In this document: positions 7,768 to 14,119 of the stretch, one piece after another | How positions within the stretch are numbered: the stretch's first letter is position 1 | How the letters are laid out: each line of letters starts with the position of its first letter | Assembly (NCBI GenBank): GCA_016794285.1 | Contig: JAEUKO010000036.1 | Location: 1 to 19,835 of the forward strand | Reading direction: 5' to 3' | DNA from: UBA1573 sp016794285 | GTDB taxonomy: Bacteria; Pseudomonadota; Alphaproteobacteria; Micavibrionales; Micavibrionaceae | Length of the DNA: 19,835 bases | Made by a program: the position numbers and the translations under genes | Notes under the pieces: generated by a model | Told to the model about the DNA's origin: nothing | Database searches by the model: none | Seen by the model: the letters and a program-made list of their open reading frames with translations, nothing else

Positions 7768-9354
7768 CTACGGCCCTACAATCTCTTGAAGTACAAGGCT
7801 GTTTCCATCGCGGACGGCTTGGCCAGTTTTAATCACAAAATCCTCTAGATCGCGAGGAGGATTGCCTTGCAGCTCAGGGAATTTATCCCATCCCCGAACC
7901 GCGCCAAAAGCCAGCGCGAGATTCACGGCCTGCCCACAGCGGCCCGAAACAGTAAACTCATCGAAAAAATCTTTCTGCACAGCAAGCCCAAACTGTTCTG
8001 CAAACTTCCGGCAAGCATCATCAATTTCCTCCGCTTGCAAAGCAGGGCGACCAAGAAAGTCCCGAAGACAGGGGATATCTTGGGCAAGGGACTGAAACAA
8101 CTTTTTAAATGTTGTGCCTTCAGAAATTCCATCTACTCTCCCATAGAAAAGGGCTTGATAGGCTCTTCTCCACGTTGTTTCTTCCCTTAACGGACCATGT
8201 TCAATCGCGCTTGTGTCCAGTGAAGATGGAATTTTTCCTGTGTCCATGACGGCTGCCATAAAAGACTGGGTCAACACACCCCGCAAGGAATGCCAATAAT
8301 TGCGATGTTTCAGTTCTGGCACCAAATCATCAAGAGGGGTGTAAAGAATTTCCTGAACCCGCCCGATAAACTGAGTATCACTCACATGCATGGCCGTCCA
8401 GACTTTGGGGTTTTTGCGAAGATTACTAATTGTTACAACCTCATGTTCAGACATTTCCGGCGCATCCCGCATGACAAAAGTAATATGTCCGTGATAATCA
8501 CACACAGCAATACGGCTGCGGCTTCCATCCGTCATTTCTAAATCAATAAGATGATACGGCTTTCCCTTCTCATCTTCATGGAATTCGGTTCGCCTGTCTC
8601 GGCGCACCGTAATATGTTTGATAGAGGATTCATCGCTTGCGAGAAGGGCTGCGGCCAGTTTTTCTGTGCGGTTCAGATTAGCGTCAAGGCATGGGCGGTC
8701 CGCGTTTTCGCCCGCGCTCGCCGGAGGAGGAGCATACCCCATGCTCTCTTCAATATTTCCTTGGGTTACCAAGGGGTAGTAAACATCGATATAGGTAATC
8801 CGTGACTCTGTCGGAATTTCGGCCTCTGGTACAATTTCAGGTTCGGCAGAAGGCTGATTTATCGCTCGGCACTCTGCAATAAAACCCTGATTGCGGGCAG
8901 CCCAGTTCTTATAGGCACGACGTATTTCAAGTTGAAACCCCTTGTCACGCATAGCATCATCAAATTCCTCTCCCAGCCCGTAAAGATGAAATGCCCTGAA
9001 TGCTGTGATCCCACTTCGTTGCAGAAACATTCTCACTAGTTTGTAATAATTTTTTGTCCCTTCCACATCGCTGTTATCCGCAAATTGGCTTGGTAAATAG
9101 GAAAACAAAACGCCTAATACTGAAGGACTCGCACCCTCATCTTTGCATATTTCTGCATATTTTTTTTCGGCAAGTTCTAGAAATTCCTGCTGGATTCCAG
9201 TCCTTTCTCTCAGCGACAGTTCGTTGCGTAAGAGATGTAATAGTTCCGCCAACCTCCTGATGTGAGGATTTGTAGATTTTTTCATTTCCTCCCTCAAGTC
9301 CGAACCCTTAGTAAATTCAAGACTTTTCTTAGATAGTGTGCTGGCATCCATCAT
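7768..9354 (-). CDS. Uncharacterised 528-residue protein with tandem C-terminal helical modules
   Basis: I do not recognise a named function. The N-terminal part (1-160) is mostly helical and charged. A Pro/Ala/Glu linker (about 166-220) leads to a probable beta-rich domain (about 245-340) with the motif CDYHGHITFVMRD at 285-297. The C-terminal half appears to contain two related modules. One (about 349-424) has TGKIPS, then TTW, AL and G-TTF. The other (about 434-509) has an aligned helix-AL-G-RGW pattern. This resembles small helical modules seen in uncharacterised, perhaps nucleic-acid-binding, proteins; that is inference. No signal peptide or membrane segment is seen. ATG 9354 is chosen because AGGAG at 9366-9362 precedes it and a good promoter lies upstream. 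An earlier in-frame start at 9399 overlaps that promoter. Confidence 0.8.
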   Translation of the reverse strand: MMDASTLSKKSLEFTKGSDLREEMKKSTNPHIRRLAELLHLLRNELSLRERTGIQQEFLELAEKKYAEICKDEGASPSVLGVLFSYLPSQFADNSDVEGTKNYYKLVRMFLQRSGITAFRAFHLYGLGEEFDDAMRDKGFQLEIRRAYKNWAARNQGFIAECRAINQPSAEPEIVPEAEIPTESRITYIDVYYPLVTQGNIEESMGYAPPPASAGENADRPCLDANLNRTEKLAAALLASDESSIKHITVRRDRRTEFHEDEKGKPYHLIDLEMTDGSRSRIAVCDYHGHITFVMRDAPEMSEHEVVTISNLRKNPKVWTAMHVSDTQFIGRVQEILYTPLDDLVPELKHRNYWHSLRGVLTQSFMAAVMDTGKIPSSLDTSAIEHGPLREETTWRRAYQALFYGRVDGISEGTTFKKLFQSLAQDIPCLRDFLGRPALQAEEIDDACRKFAEQFGLAVQKDFFDEFTVSGRCGQAVNLALAFGAVRGWDKFPELQGNPPRDLEDFVIKTGQAVRDGNSLVLQEIVGP

Positions 9355-9387
9355 CTTTACTCTCCTGCTCTCATTGCTCAGCAGAGT

Positions 9388-9416
9388 TATAAAACACACT
9401 TTTGAAATTATGTCAA
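9388..9416 (-). promoter_or_regulatory. Sigma-70-type promoter for the 528-residue protein gene
   Basis: On the minus strand, TTGACA (9416-9411) is a perfect -35 box and TTTATA (9393-9388) a good -10 box, with a 17-bp spacer. The next-phase TTATAA gives 18 bp. Transcription would start near 9381, leaving a leader of roughly 27 nt that contains the AGGAG ribosome binding site. This is the clearest promoter in the window. Confidence 0.7.
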
Positions 9417-9426
9417 TAAATTTCCT

Positions 9427-9476
9427 GCCCCGCCCCCTCCCCTATTCTTTGCGTGACTTTGAAGGAGCGGGGCTTT
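9427..9476 (+). terminator. Possible hairpin upstream of truB
   Basis: GCCCCGC (9427-9433) and GCGGGGC (9467-9473) form a perfect 7-bp inverted repeat, but the loop is 33 bases and only three T follow. It could weakly stop read-through into truB or be a leader structure. It also overlaps the candidate truB promoter. Confidence 0.25.
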
Positions 9477-9479
9477 AAT
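9449..9479 (+). promoter_or_regulatory. Candidate promoter for truB-rpsO
   Basis: TTGCGT at 9449-9454 and TTTAAT at 9474-9479 are separated by 19 bp. The geometry is the same as in the candidate promoter ahead of rimP. truB needs a local promoter here because a minus-strand gene separates it from rbfA. The evidence is motif similarity plus context only. Confidence 0.35.
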
Positions 9480-9510
9480 AGTATGCCCCAAAGGAAGACA
9501 AGGCATCATC

Positions 9511-10452
9511 ATGGCACCCAAACCTAAAAATAATATCTCCGGTTGGATCAACCTGAACAAACCTGTTGGCATGACGTCCAACGATGCGCTCATGAAAATC
9601 AAACGGGCCTTGAACTTTCCTAAAATTGGACACGCCGGAACGCTGGACCCCCTCGCCTCAGGCATTTTGCCCATTGCGCTCGGAGAGGCAACCAAGCTTG
9701 TCTCCTATATGATGGAAGATGACAAAGTTTACTTGTTTACCATCACATGGGGAGAACAAAGAACCACAGACGATTTGGAGGGGGAGGTCATAGCCACCTC
9801 TTCTGTGCGCCCATCGCAAAGTGAAATTGAAGCCGCCCTCCCCGCCTTCAGGGGAGAGATTCAGCAAACCCCGCCAACCTTCTCGGCTATTAAGGTCGAA
9901 GGAGCGCGGGCTTATGATCTGGCGCGTTCTGGGCAGGAATTTCAGCTCGAAGCGCGACCCGTTCAAGTTTATGAACTGGATTTGGTCGAGACAACACCAG
10001 ATAGCGCAACCTTGCGCTGTATCTGCGGAAAAGGAACCTATGTGCGCTCTTTGGCGCGAGATTTGGCCCTGAGCCTTGGAACCAAAGGCTATGTCAGCCG
10101 TCTTGTCCGCGAAGCGGTGGGACCTTTTTCATTGGAAAATGCGATTTCGCTGGACTTTTTCCTTGAAAACTCCGATAAGGAGACCCTTGAAAGTGCTGTT
10201 CTTCCTGTTCAGACCGTACTGGACGACATCCCGGTGCTGGCCGTTGATGATCAGGAAGCCGCTAAGCTCAAAAGTGGGCAATTGCTCACCTTTGTGGCAA
10301 GGCCTCAAGTCGAGCGTCTGGTGAAAGCCGGATTAGACTTGAAGTCGGCGGAGCCGAGCCTCGCTCTCGCCCTTTGTCATGGAAAATTGATTGCCATGCT
10401 GGAGGTTCTTGGGGTCGAAGCCCAGCCAGTGCGTGTATTTAACCTCTCATAA
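9511..10452 (+). CDS. truB: tRNA pseudouridine(55) synthase TruB
   Basis: TruB converts U55 in the T-loop of tRNAs to pseudouridine. The 313-residue protein has the family signature GHAGTLDPLASG at 40-51 with catalytic Asp46, the GWINLNKP segment at 11-18, and the later KGTYVRSLARDL motif. The C-terminal part is the usual auxiliary RNA-binding region. An AAGG-containing leader precedes ATG 9511. In related genomes truB normally follows rbfA directly; here three genes intervene. rpsO follows after 16 bp, so the truB-rpsO pairing is retained. Confidence 0.96.
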   Translation: MAPKPKNNISGWINLNKPVGMTSNDALMKIKRALNFPKIGHAGTLDPLASGILPIALGEATKLVSYMMEDDKVYLFTITWGEQRTTDDLEGEVIATSSVRPSQSEIEAALPAFRGEIQQTPPTFSAIKVEGARAYDLARSGQEFQLEARPVQVYELDLVETTPDSATLRCICGKGTYVRSLARDLALSLGTKGYVSRLVREAVGPFSLENAISLDFFLENSDKETLESAVLPVQTVLDDIPVLAVDDQEAAKLKSGQLLTFVARPQVERLVKAGLDLKSAEPSLALALCHGKLIAMLEVLGVEAQPVRVFNLS

Positions 10453-10468
10453 AGTAAAGGAGACCACG

Positions 10469-10738
10469 ATGTCGATTACCACTGAACGTAAAGCCGAAGT
10501 GATTAAATCCAATCAAACTTCTGCCAATGACACGGGTTCGCCCGAAGTTCAAATTGCTATTCTGACAGAACGGATCACCAATCTGGCAGCCCATATGCAA
10601 CACAACAAAAAAGACGTTTGCAGCCGCCGTGGTCTTTTAATCATGGTTGCCAACCGTCGTAAACTGCTTGATTACCTGAAGCGCGTTGATGTGAAACGTT
10701 ATCAAGTTTTGATTGCCAAACTCGGCATCCGCAAATAA
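10469..10738 (+). CDS. rpsO: 30S ribosomal protein S15
   Basis: S15 binds 16S rRNA early in 30S assembly and forms an intersubunit bridge. The 89-residue product is the standard length and shows the conserved TGSPEVQIAILTERI segment near 22-36, the HNKKD motif (44-48) and the RRKLLDYL helix. AAGGAGA at 10457-10463, five bases before ATG 10469, decides the start over an upstream in-frame ATG at 10391 that lies inside truB. A strong terminator follows. pnp, which usually follows rpsO in proteobacteria, is missing from this location. Confidence 0.97.
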   Translation: MSITTERKAEVIKSNQTSANDTGSPEVQIAILTERITNLAAHMQHNKKDVCSRRGLLIMVANRRKLLDYLKRVDVKRYQVLIAKLGIRK

Positions 10739-10750
10739 TTTTTTGATTTC

Positions 10751-10781
10751 AAAAAAGCGGACCGCAAGGCCCGCTTTTTTT
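10751..10781 (+). terminator. Rho-independent terminator after rpsO
   Basis: An 8-bp stem (AGCGGACC / GGCCCGCT, one A-C mismatch) closes on a GCAA tetraloop. It is preceded by an A run and followed by seven T, so the A and T runs can extend the stem. This is a textbook intrinsic terminator, ending 17 bases before the mazG ATG. Confidence 0.9.
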
Positions 10782-10798
10782 AAGAACACATTTTTACC

Positions 10799-11608
10799 AT
10801 GTCAAAAGAACCCTCGATTCAAAAACTGCTGGACGTTATGGCGCGGCTCCGCGACCCAGAAAGCGGCTGTCCGTGGGACCTCAAACAGGACTTCAAATCC
10901 ATCGCCCCCTGCGCGATTGAGGAAACCTATGAACTGGTGAACGCCATTGACAATAACGACATAGAAAATATGCGTGAAGAATTGGGCGATGTTCTTTTGC
11001 AAGTTGTCTTTCATGCCCAAATGGCTAAGGAACAAAATCTCTTTACCTTTGATGATGTGGTGGAGGGAATTGTCCATAAACTCATCTCGCGCCATCCTCA
11101 TGTTTTTGGTGAAGAAACCGCTGTAACTCCCGACGATGTCATGAAAATTTGGGGTTCAGTTAAGCAAAAAGAAAAAGACGCAAAGGGCATGAAGCAGGAA
11201 GAAAGCATTTTAGACGCTGTGCCTGTGGGGCTTCCCTCCGTCATGCGGATGCAAAAAATGACAAAAATTGCAGCCAAAGCCGGATTCGAGTGGGAAAACA
11301 CCGATGGCGTTCTGGATAAGATCGAAGAAGAAATCCGTGAGTTTCGTGAGTCTCTTGCCCAAGGCCACAAAGAGCATATCGCAGAAGAATTGGGAGACGT
11401 GTTTTTCACTCTTGTTCAACTGGGCCGCTGGTTGGGTTATGATTGTGATGACATTATCCGTAGATCGAATGTAAAATTTTACAATAGATTCAGTGGTATG
11501 GAACGTGATATTAAACTAAAAAATGAAGATATGTCTTCCCTTTCCAACGCTGAATGGGAAGAACACTGGCAAAACCAGAAGAAAAAAACTTCTGCATCCT
11601 CATCATAG
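10799..11608 (+). CDS. mazG: Nucleoside triphosphate pyrophosphohydrolase MazG
   Basis: MazG hydrolyses NTPs or dNTPs to the monophosphate and pyrophosphate and is regarded as a nucleotide-pool housekeeping enzyme. The 269-residue protein has both MazG repeats. The first has EETYE at 41-45 and ELGD at 61-64. The second has EEIRE at 177-181 and ELGD at 197-200. These residues are the metal-binding pattern of the all-alpha NTP pyrophosphatase fold. The GCPWDLKQ motif near 23-30 is also typical. ATG 10799 has no visible Shine-Dalgarno sequence and lies 17 bases after the rpsO terminator T run, so expression may depend on read-through or on a promoter overlapping the terminator. Confidence 0.95.
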   Translation: MSKEPSIQKLLDVMARLRDPESGCPWDLKQDFKSIAPCAIEETYELVNAIDNNDIENMREELGDVLLQVVFHAQMAKEQNLFTFDDVVEGIVHKLISRHPHVFGEETAVTPDDVMKIWGSVKQKEKDAKGMKQEESILDAVPVGLPSVMRMQKMTKIAAKAGFEWENTDGVLDKIEEEIREFRESLAQGHKEHIAEELGDVFFTLVQLGRWLGYDCDDIIRRSNVKFYNRFSGMERDIKLKNEDMSSLSNAEWEEHWQNQKKKTSASSS

Positions 11609-11610
11609 CC

Positions 11611-11640
11611 CCCCATCGCCCCCCGCTTTAGGCGAGGGTC
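11611..11640 (+). repeat. Probable dispersed intergenic repeat
   Basis: A C-rich block just after the mazG stop contains the inverted repeat TCGCC (11616-11620) / GGCGA (11631-11635). The sequence reads like a dispersed extragenic element rather than gene DNA. It lacks a T run, so it is a poor intrinsic terminator. Confirming it as a repeat needs a genome-wide count. Confidence 0.35.
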
Positions 11641-11672
11641 TGGCCTATTCAAAGCCTTGTGTTTTCCATTTC

Positions 11673-11704
11673 TGCCGGATCTCCACCTTCGCGGAGATGA
11701 CGGG
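11673..11704 (+). repeat. Dispersed palindromic intergenic element
   Basis: ATCTCC (11679-11684) and GGAGAT (11693-11698) form a perfect inverted repeat with an 8-base loop, flanked by CCGG and GACGGG. The element closely resembles the short extragenic palindromes of alphaproteobacteria that read roughly GTCAT-CCGCGAAGG-GGAT-C on the other strand. The rest of this 267-bp gap (about 11720-11860) is AT-rich with no clear ORF and presumably carries the promoter of the downstream Tad genes; no convincing -35/-10 pair was found. Confidence 0.5.
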
Positions 11705-11861
11705 GAAAAATCAGGGGAGACAATATGTCTAAATAATTACGGCCTGATCTATACAATTTTACTTAAAATTTCTATTCTAAAATTGATTTCTTTGTTTATA
11801 GCAAATTAAAAAACTCAGCTACCCTTAAAGTAAGTAAAGAAAATTTTAAGCTGCACGGCTA

Positions 11862-11867
11862 AAGGGG
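11862..11867 (+). promoter_or_regulatory. Ribosome binding site deciding the tadG-like start
   Basis: AAGGGG lies 8 bases before ATG 11876. A GTG at 11867 is in frame but overlaps this site, so the ATG is the better start. Confidence 0.5.
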
Positions 11868-11875
11868 TGGATCCT

Positions 11876-13189
11876 ATGGATTTAGTGGTAACAGAAACTT
11901 TATTCGTCCAACTTCGTTCTTACCTGCGGGAGTCTAGAGGGTCCGTTATGCCTCTGGTTGCCCTAACTTTACCAGTTCTGATGAGCTTGTCTGGTCTTGG
12001 CGTTGATGCAAGTAGTTGGCTAATGGCGCAGAGGAACTTGCAAACCGCTGCCGATGCGGCGGCCATGGCAGGAGCATGGGAAGCCGGAAGAGGTTTCCAA
12101 GATAAAGTTAACTATTCAGCAGAAAAAGAAGCCGTCAATAATGGGTTTGTGGACGGACAAGGTAGTATTGCTATTGAATTTTCCGAAGGCAATGGGTCCA
12201 GTGTAACTGGTGACAATGTCGAAGTTGTATTAAGACAAGATGTGCCCGTATTTTTCCTACGCCTCTTAGGAAGAGAAAGCATAACCGTTGAGGCCGCTGC
12301 AACGGCTGCCGTCACAAGGGTTTCTGACGAGTTTTGCATCCTCTCCCTTGACCGGAGTCAGGATGGCGCACTCAAAACCTCTGGAACCGTGGATTTAATG
12401 ATGCCCGATTGCGGAATCGCCGTAAACTCGGCCAGTGATAGAGGGATGATTGTTAACGGAAACGTTGAAATTACGGTGCAAGATGTCCATTTGTCCGGCG
12501 AGTATGTCATTACCGGAAACAGTGCTGAGCTTACTTATGAAGATCTCGTCGTTGGGGCTCCTCCTATTCTTGATCCTTATGAAGATTTGGAAGTTCCGGC
12601 TTTTGCAGCCTGTACTTCAGCTAGCATCAAAAAACCTTTGAAAATCACCTCTTCAACGACCCTAAACCCGGGGGTTTACTGTGGTGGAATTTCCGCTTCA
12701 GGAAACAACACCATCACGCTCAATCCTGGCACCTACATCATGGCAGGCGGGAGTTTTGATGTTTCAGGTGGCGGAAGTTTGGTTGGAAATGGCGTTACCA
12801 TCATCCTGACCAACGGCGGAGGAAGCAGCGGAACGACATCCACGACCTATGGACAGTTTAACATCACAGGAAACCGAAGCATTAGCTTAACGGCCTCAAC
12901 ATCTGGTACCTATGAAGGAATCGCTGTCTTTCAGGACCGCCGCGCCCCTTCTAACACCGCGCAGGGTAACTTCTTGACGGGTGGCAGTACAGTCGTGGTT
13001 GACGGGCTCATGTATTTTCCCAACCAAGAGCTCAACTACGGCGGAAGTGTTGCGACATCAACCAGTGGCCACTGCACGCGCATGATTGCCAACACCGTTA
13101 TCATGCACGGAACGCCCTTTATCGGTAACGATTGTGAAGGGCGGAACGAACGTCCCATTGGTAACCCTGTTATCCGTTTGGTAGGTTAA
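11876..13189 (+). CDS. TadG-like Flp pilus-assembly/secreted membrane protein
   Basis: The 437-residue protein has the N-terminal Tad/TadE-G anchor: a short basic segment ending RESRG at 18-22, a hydrophobic helix at about 24-43, then the conserved GLGVDASSWLMAQRNLQTAADAAA-type pattern. TadG proteins sit in the inner membrane with the bulk in the periplasm and support Tad (tight adherence) pilus production. The rest is Gly/Ser/Thr/Asn-rich with regular short strands (about 265-390), suggesting a beta-solenoid-like region, plus several Cys (for example in CGGISASG). It leads a three-gene set with two TadE-like proteins; no TadA/B/C, secretin or prepilin gene is nearby. Confidence 0.8.
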   Translation: MDLVVTETLFVQLRSYLRESRGSVMPLVALTLPVLMSLSGLGVDASSWLMAQRNLQTAADAAAMAGAWEAGRGFQDKVNYSAEKEAVNNGFVDGQGSIAIEFSEGNGSSVTGDNVEVVLRQDVPVFFLRLLGRESITVEAAATAAVTRVSDEFCILSLDRSQDGALKTSGTVDLMMPDCGIAVNSASDRGMIVNGNVEITVQDVHLSGEYVITGNSAELTYEDLVVGAPPILDPYEDLEVPAFAACTSASIKKPLKITSSTTLNPGVYCGGISASGNNTITLNPGTYIMAGGSFDVSGGGSLVGNGVTIILTNGGGSSGTTSTTYGQFNITGNRSISLTASTSGTYEGIAVFQDRRAPSNTAQGNFLTGGSTVVVDGLMYFPNQELNYGGSVATSTSGHCTRMIANTVIMHGTPFIGNDCEGRNERPIGNPVIRLVG

Positions 13190-13190
13190 A

Positions 13191-13652
13191 ATGTCCACTA
13201 TCACTAGGTTCTTGAGAAACGAAAGCGGCGTCGCAGCGACAGAATTTGCTCTGGTGGCTCCGATACTTATCTTTCTACTGATCGGCGTTTTTGACTATGG
13301 GATGCTGGTCCGCGAAAAGATGAAAATGGAAAACATCGCCAACTCAGCAGCCGATTATATGGTTGCAGGCGGAGATGAAGATTATCTGGCAGAAGACCTT
13401 CTTCAAAACTATTTCCCCGATGACGACGAACAAACCGTCAGCACAATCAGTATAGAGACCGAGCGCGTTTGCGAGTGTGAAAGCGGCAGCAGTATTTCCT
13501 GCGAAGCGGATATTTGTAGTGGTGGGGAAACAGATTACAAGCGGCAGTTTCAGACCGTTGAAGTGTCAAGACCCTATCAGCTTTTGTTTGCCTACCCGGG
13601 CCTAGATCAAGAGCAAGTATTGAGAGGACGGGCACGTATGCAAGTTAGATGA
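13191..13652 (+). CDS. TadE-like pseudopilin-type membrane protein (first copy)
   Basis: The 153-residue product has the TadE signature NESGVAATEFALVAP at about 10-24: a short basic leader, Gly13, conserved Glu18, then a hydrophobic helix to about residue 34. TadE proteins are pseudopilin-like components of Tad systems, processed by a prepilin peptidase and exposed to the periplasm. The soluble part is acidic and has a compact Cys cluster (Cys94, 96, 104, 109) that could form disulfides. The ATG follows the tadG-like stop by one base, and its own stop overlaps the next start as ATGA, so the three genes are probably coupled. Confidence 0.82.
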   Translation: MSTITRFLRNESGVAATEFALVAPILIFLLIGVFDYGMLVREKMKMENIANSAADYMVAGGDEDYLAEDLLQNYFPDDDEQTVSTISIETERVCECESGSSISCEADICSGGETDYKRQFQTVEVSRPYQLLFAYPGLDQEQVLRGRARMQVR

Positions 13653-14113
13653 CAATAATAGCTAGCGTGAAAACCCGTAGCAAAGTCATTCTGGTACGGT
13701 TGGCATCGTGGAAAAGAGACGAGAGCGGAGCAACCGCTGTCGAATTTGCGATGATTAGTGGAGCTTTTATTCTCCTGTTACTGGGTGTTTTTGAAATGGG
13801 CCGTGCCTTGTGGATTACAAACAGCTTACAATATGCTGCCGAGCGGGCAAGCCGTTATGCCCTCGTCCACAGCGAAACAGACGAAAGCACTATTTCGGAT
13901 TATCTTGGTGAATCCCTGCGAAGCGTGGGAGTCCCTACAACAGGGATGAGCGTCACGGTTGAAGAAATGGAGTATCACTCCGACCAGCCTGGCTTTGTAA
14001 GCGTTCGGGTTAATCTTCCCTATAATCCCGTACTTCTGCCCCTTGGGACGCTCCTATGGGAGAATGCAAGCCTTTCGGCAATCTCTCAACGCTCACTCAT
14101 GGAAGATGAATAA
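13649..14113 (+). CDS. TadE-like pseudopilin-type membrane protein (second copy)
   Basis: The 154-residue protein has a longer basic leader and then the TadE motif DESGATAVEFAMIS at 24-37, with Gly27 and conserved Glu32, followed by a hydrophobic helix (about 35-50) and the EMGRALW pattern. It lacks the Cys cluster of the preceding paralogue, so the two are probably not interchangeable. It overlaps the upstream tadE-like gene by four bases and ends the operon. The convergent Mur ligase gene ends 6 bp away, leaving no room for a separate terminator. Confidence 0.85.
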   Translation: MTIIASVKTRSKVILVRLASWKRDESGATAVEFAMISGAFILLLLGVFEMGRALWITNSLQYAAERASRYALVHSETDESTISDYLGESLRSVGVPTTGMSVTVEEMEYHSDQPGFVSVRVNLPYNPVLLPLGTLLWENASLSAISQRSLMEDE

Positions 14114-14119
14114 TCCCCT

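Noticed and set aside
11523..11732. Short open frame overlapping the mazG end and the intergenic repeats
   Set aside because: Its translation (for example HHSPPSPPALGEG and FCRISTFAEMTG) is what intergenic repeat DNA gives when read as protein, and it overlaps mazG out of frame.
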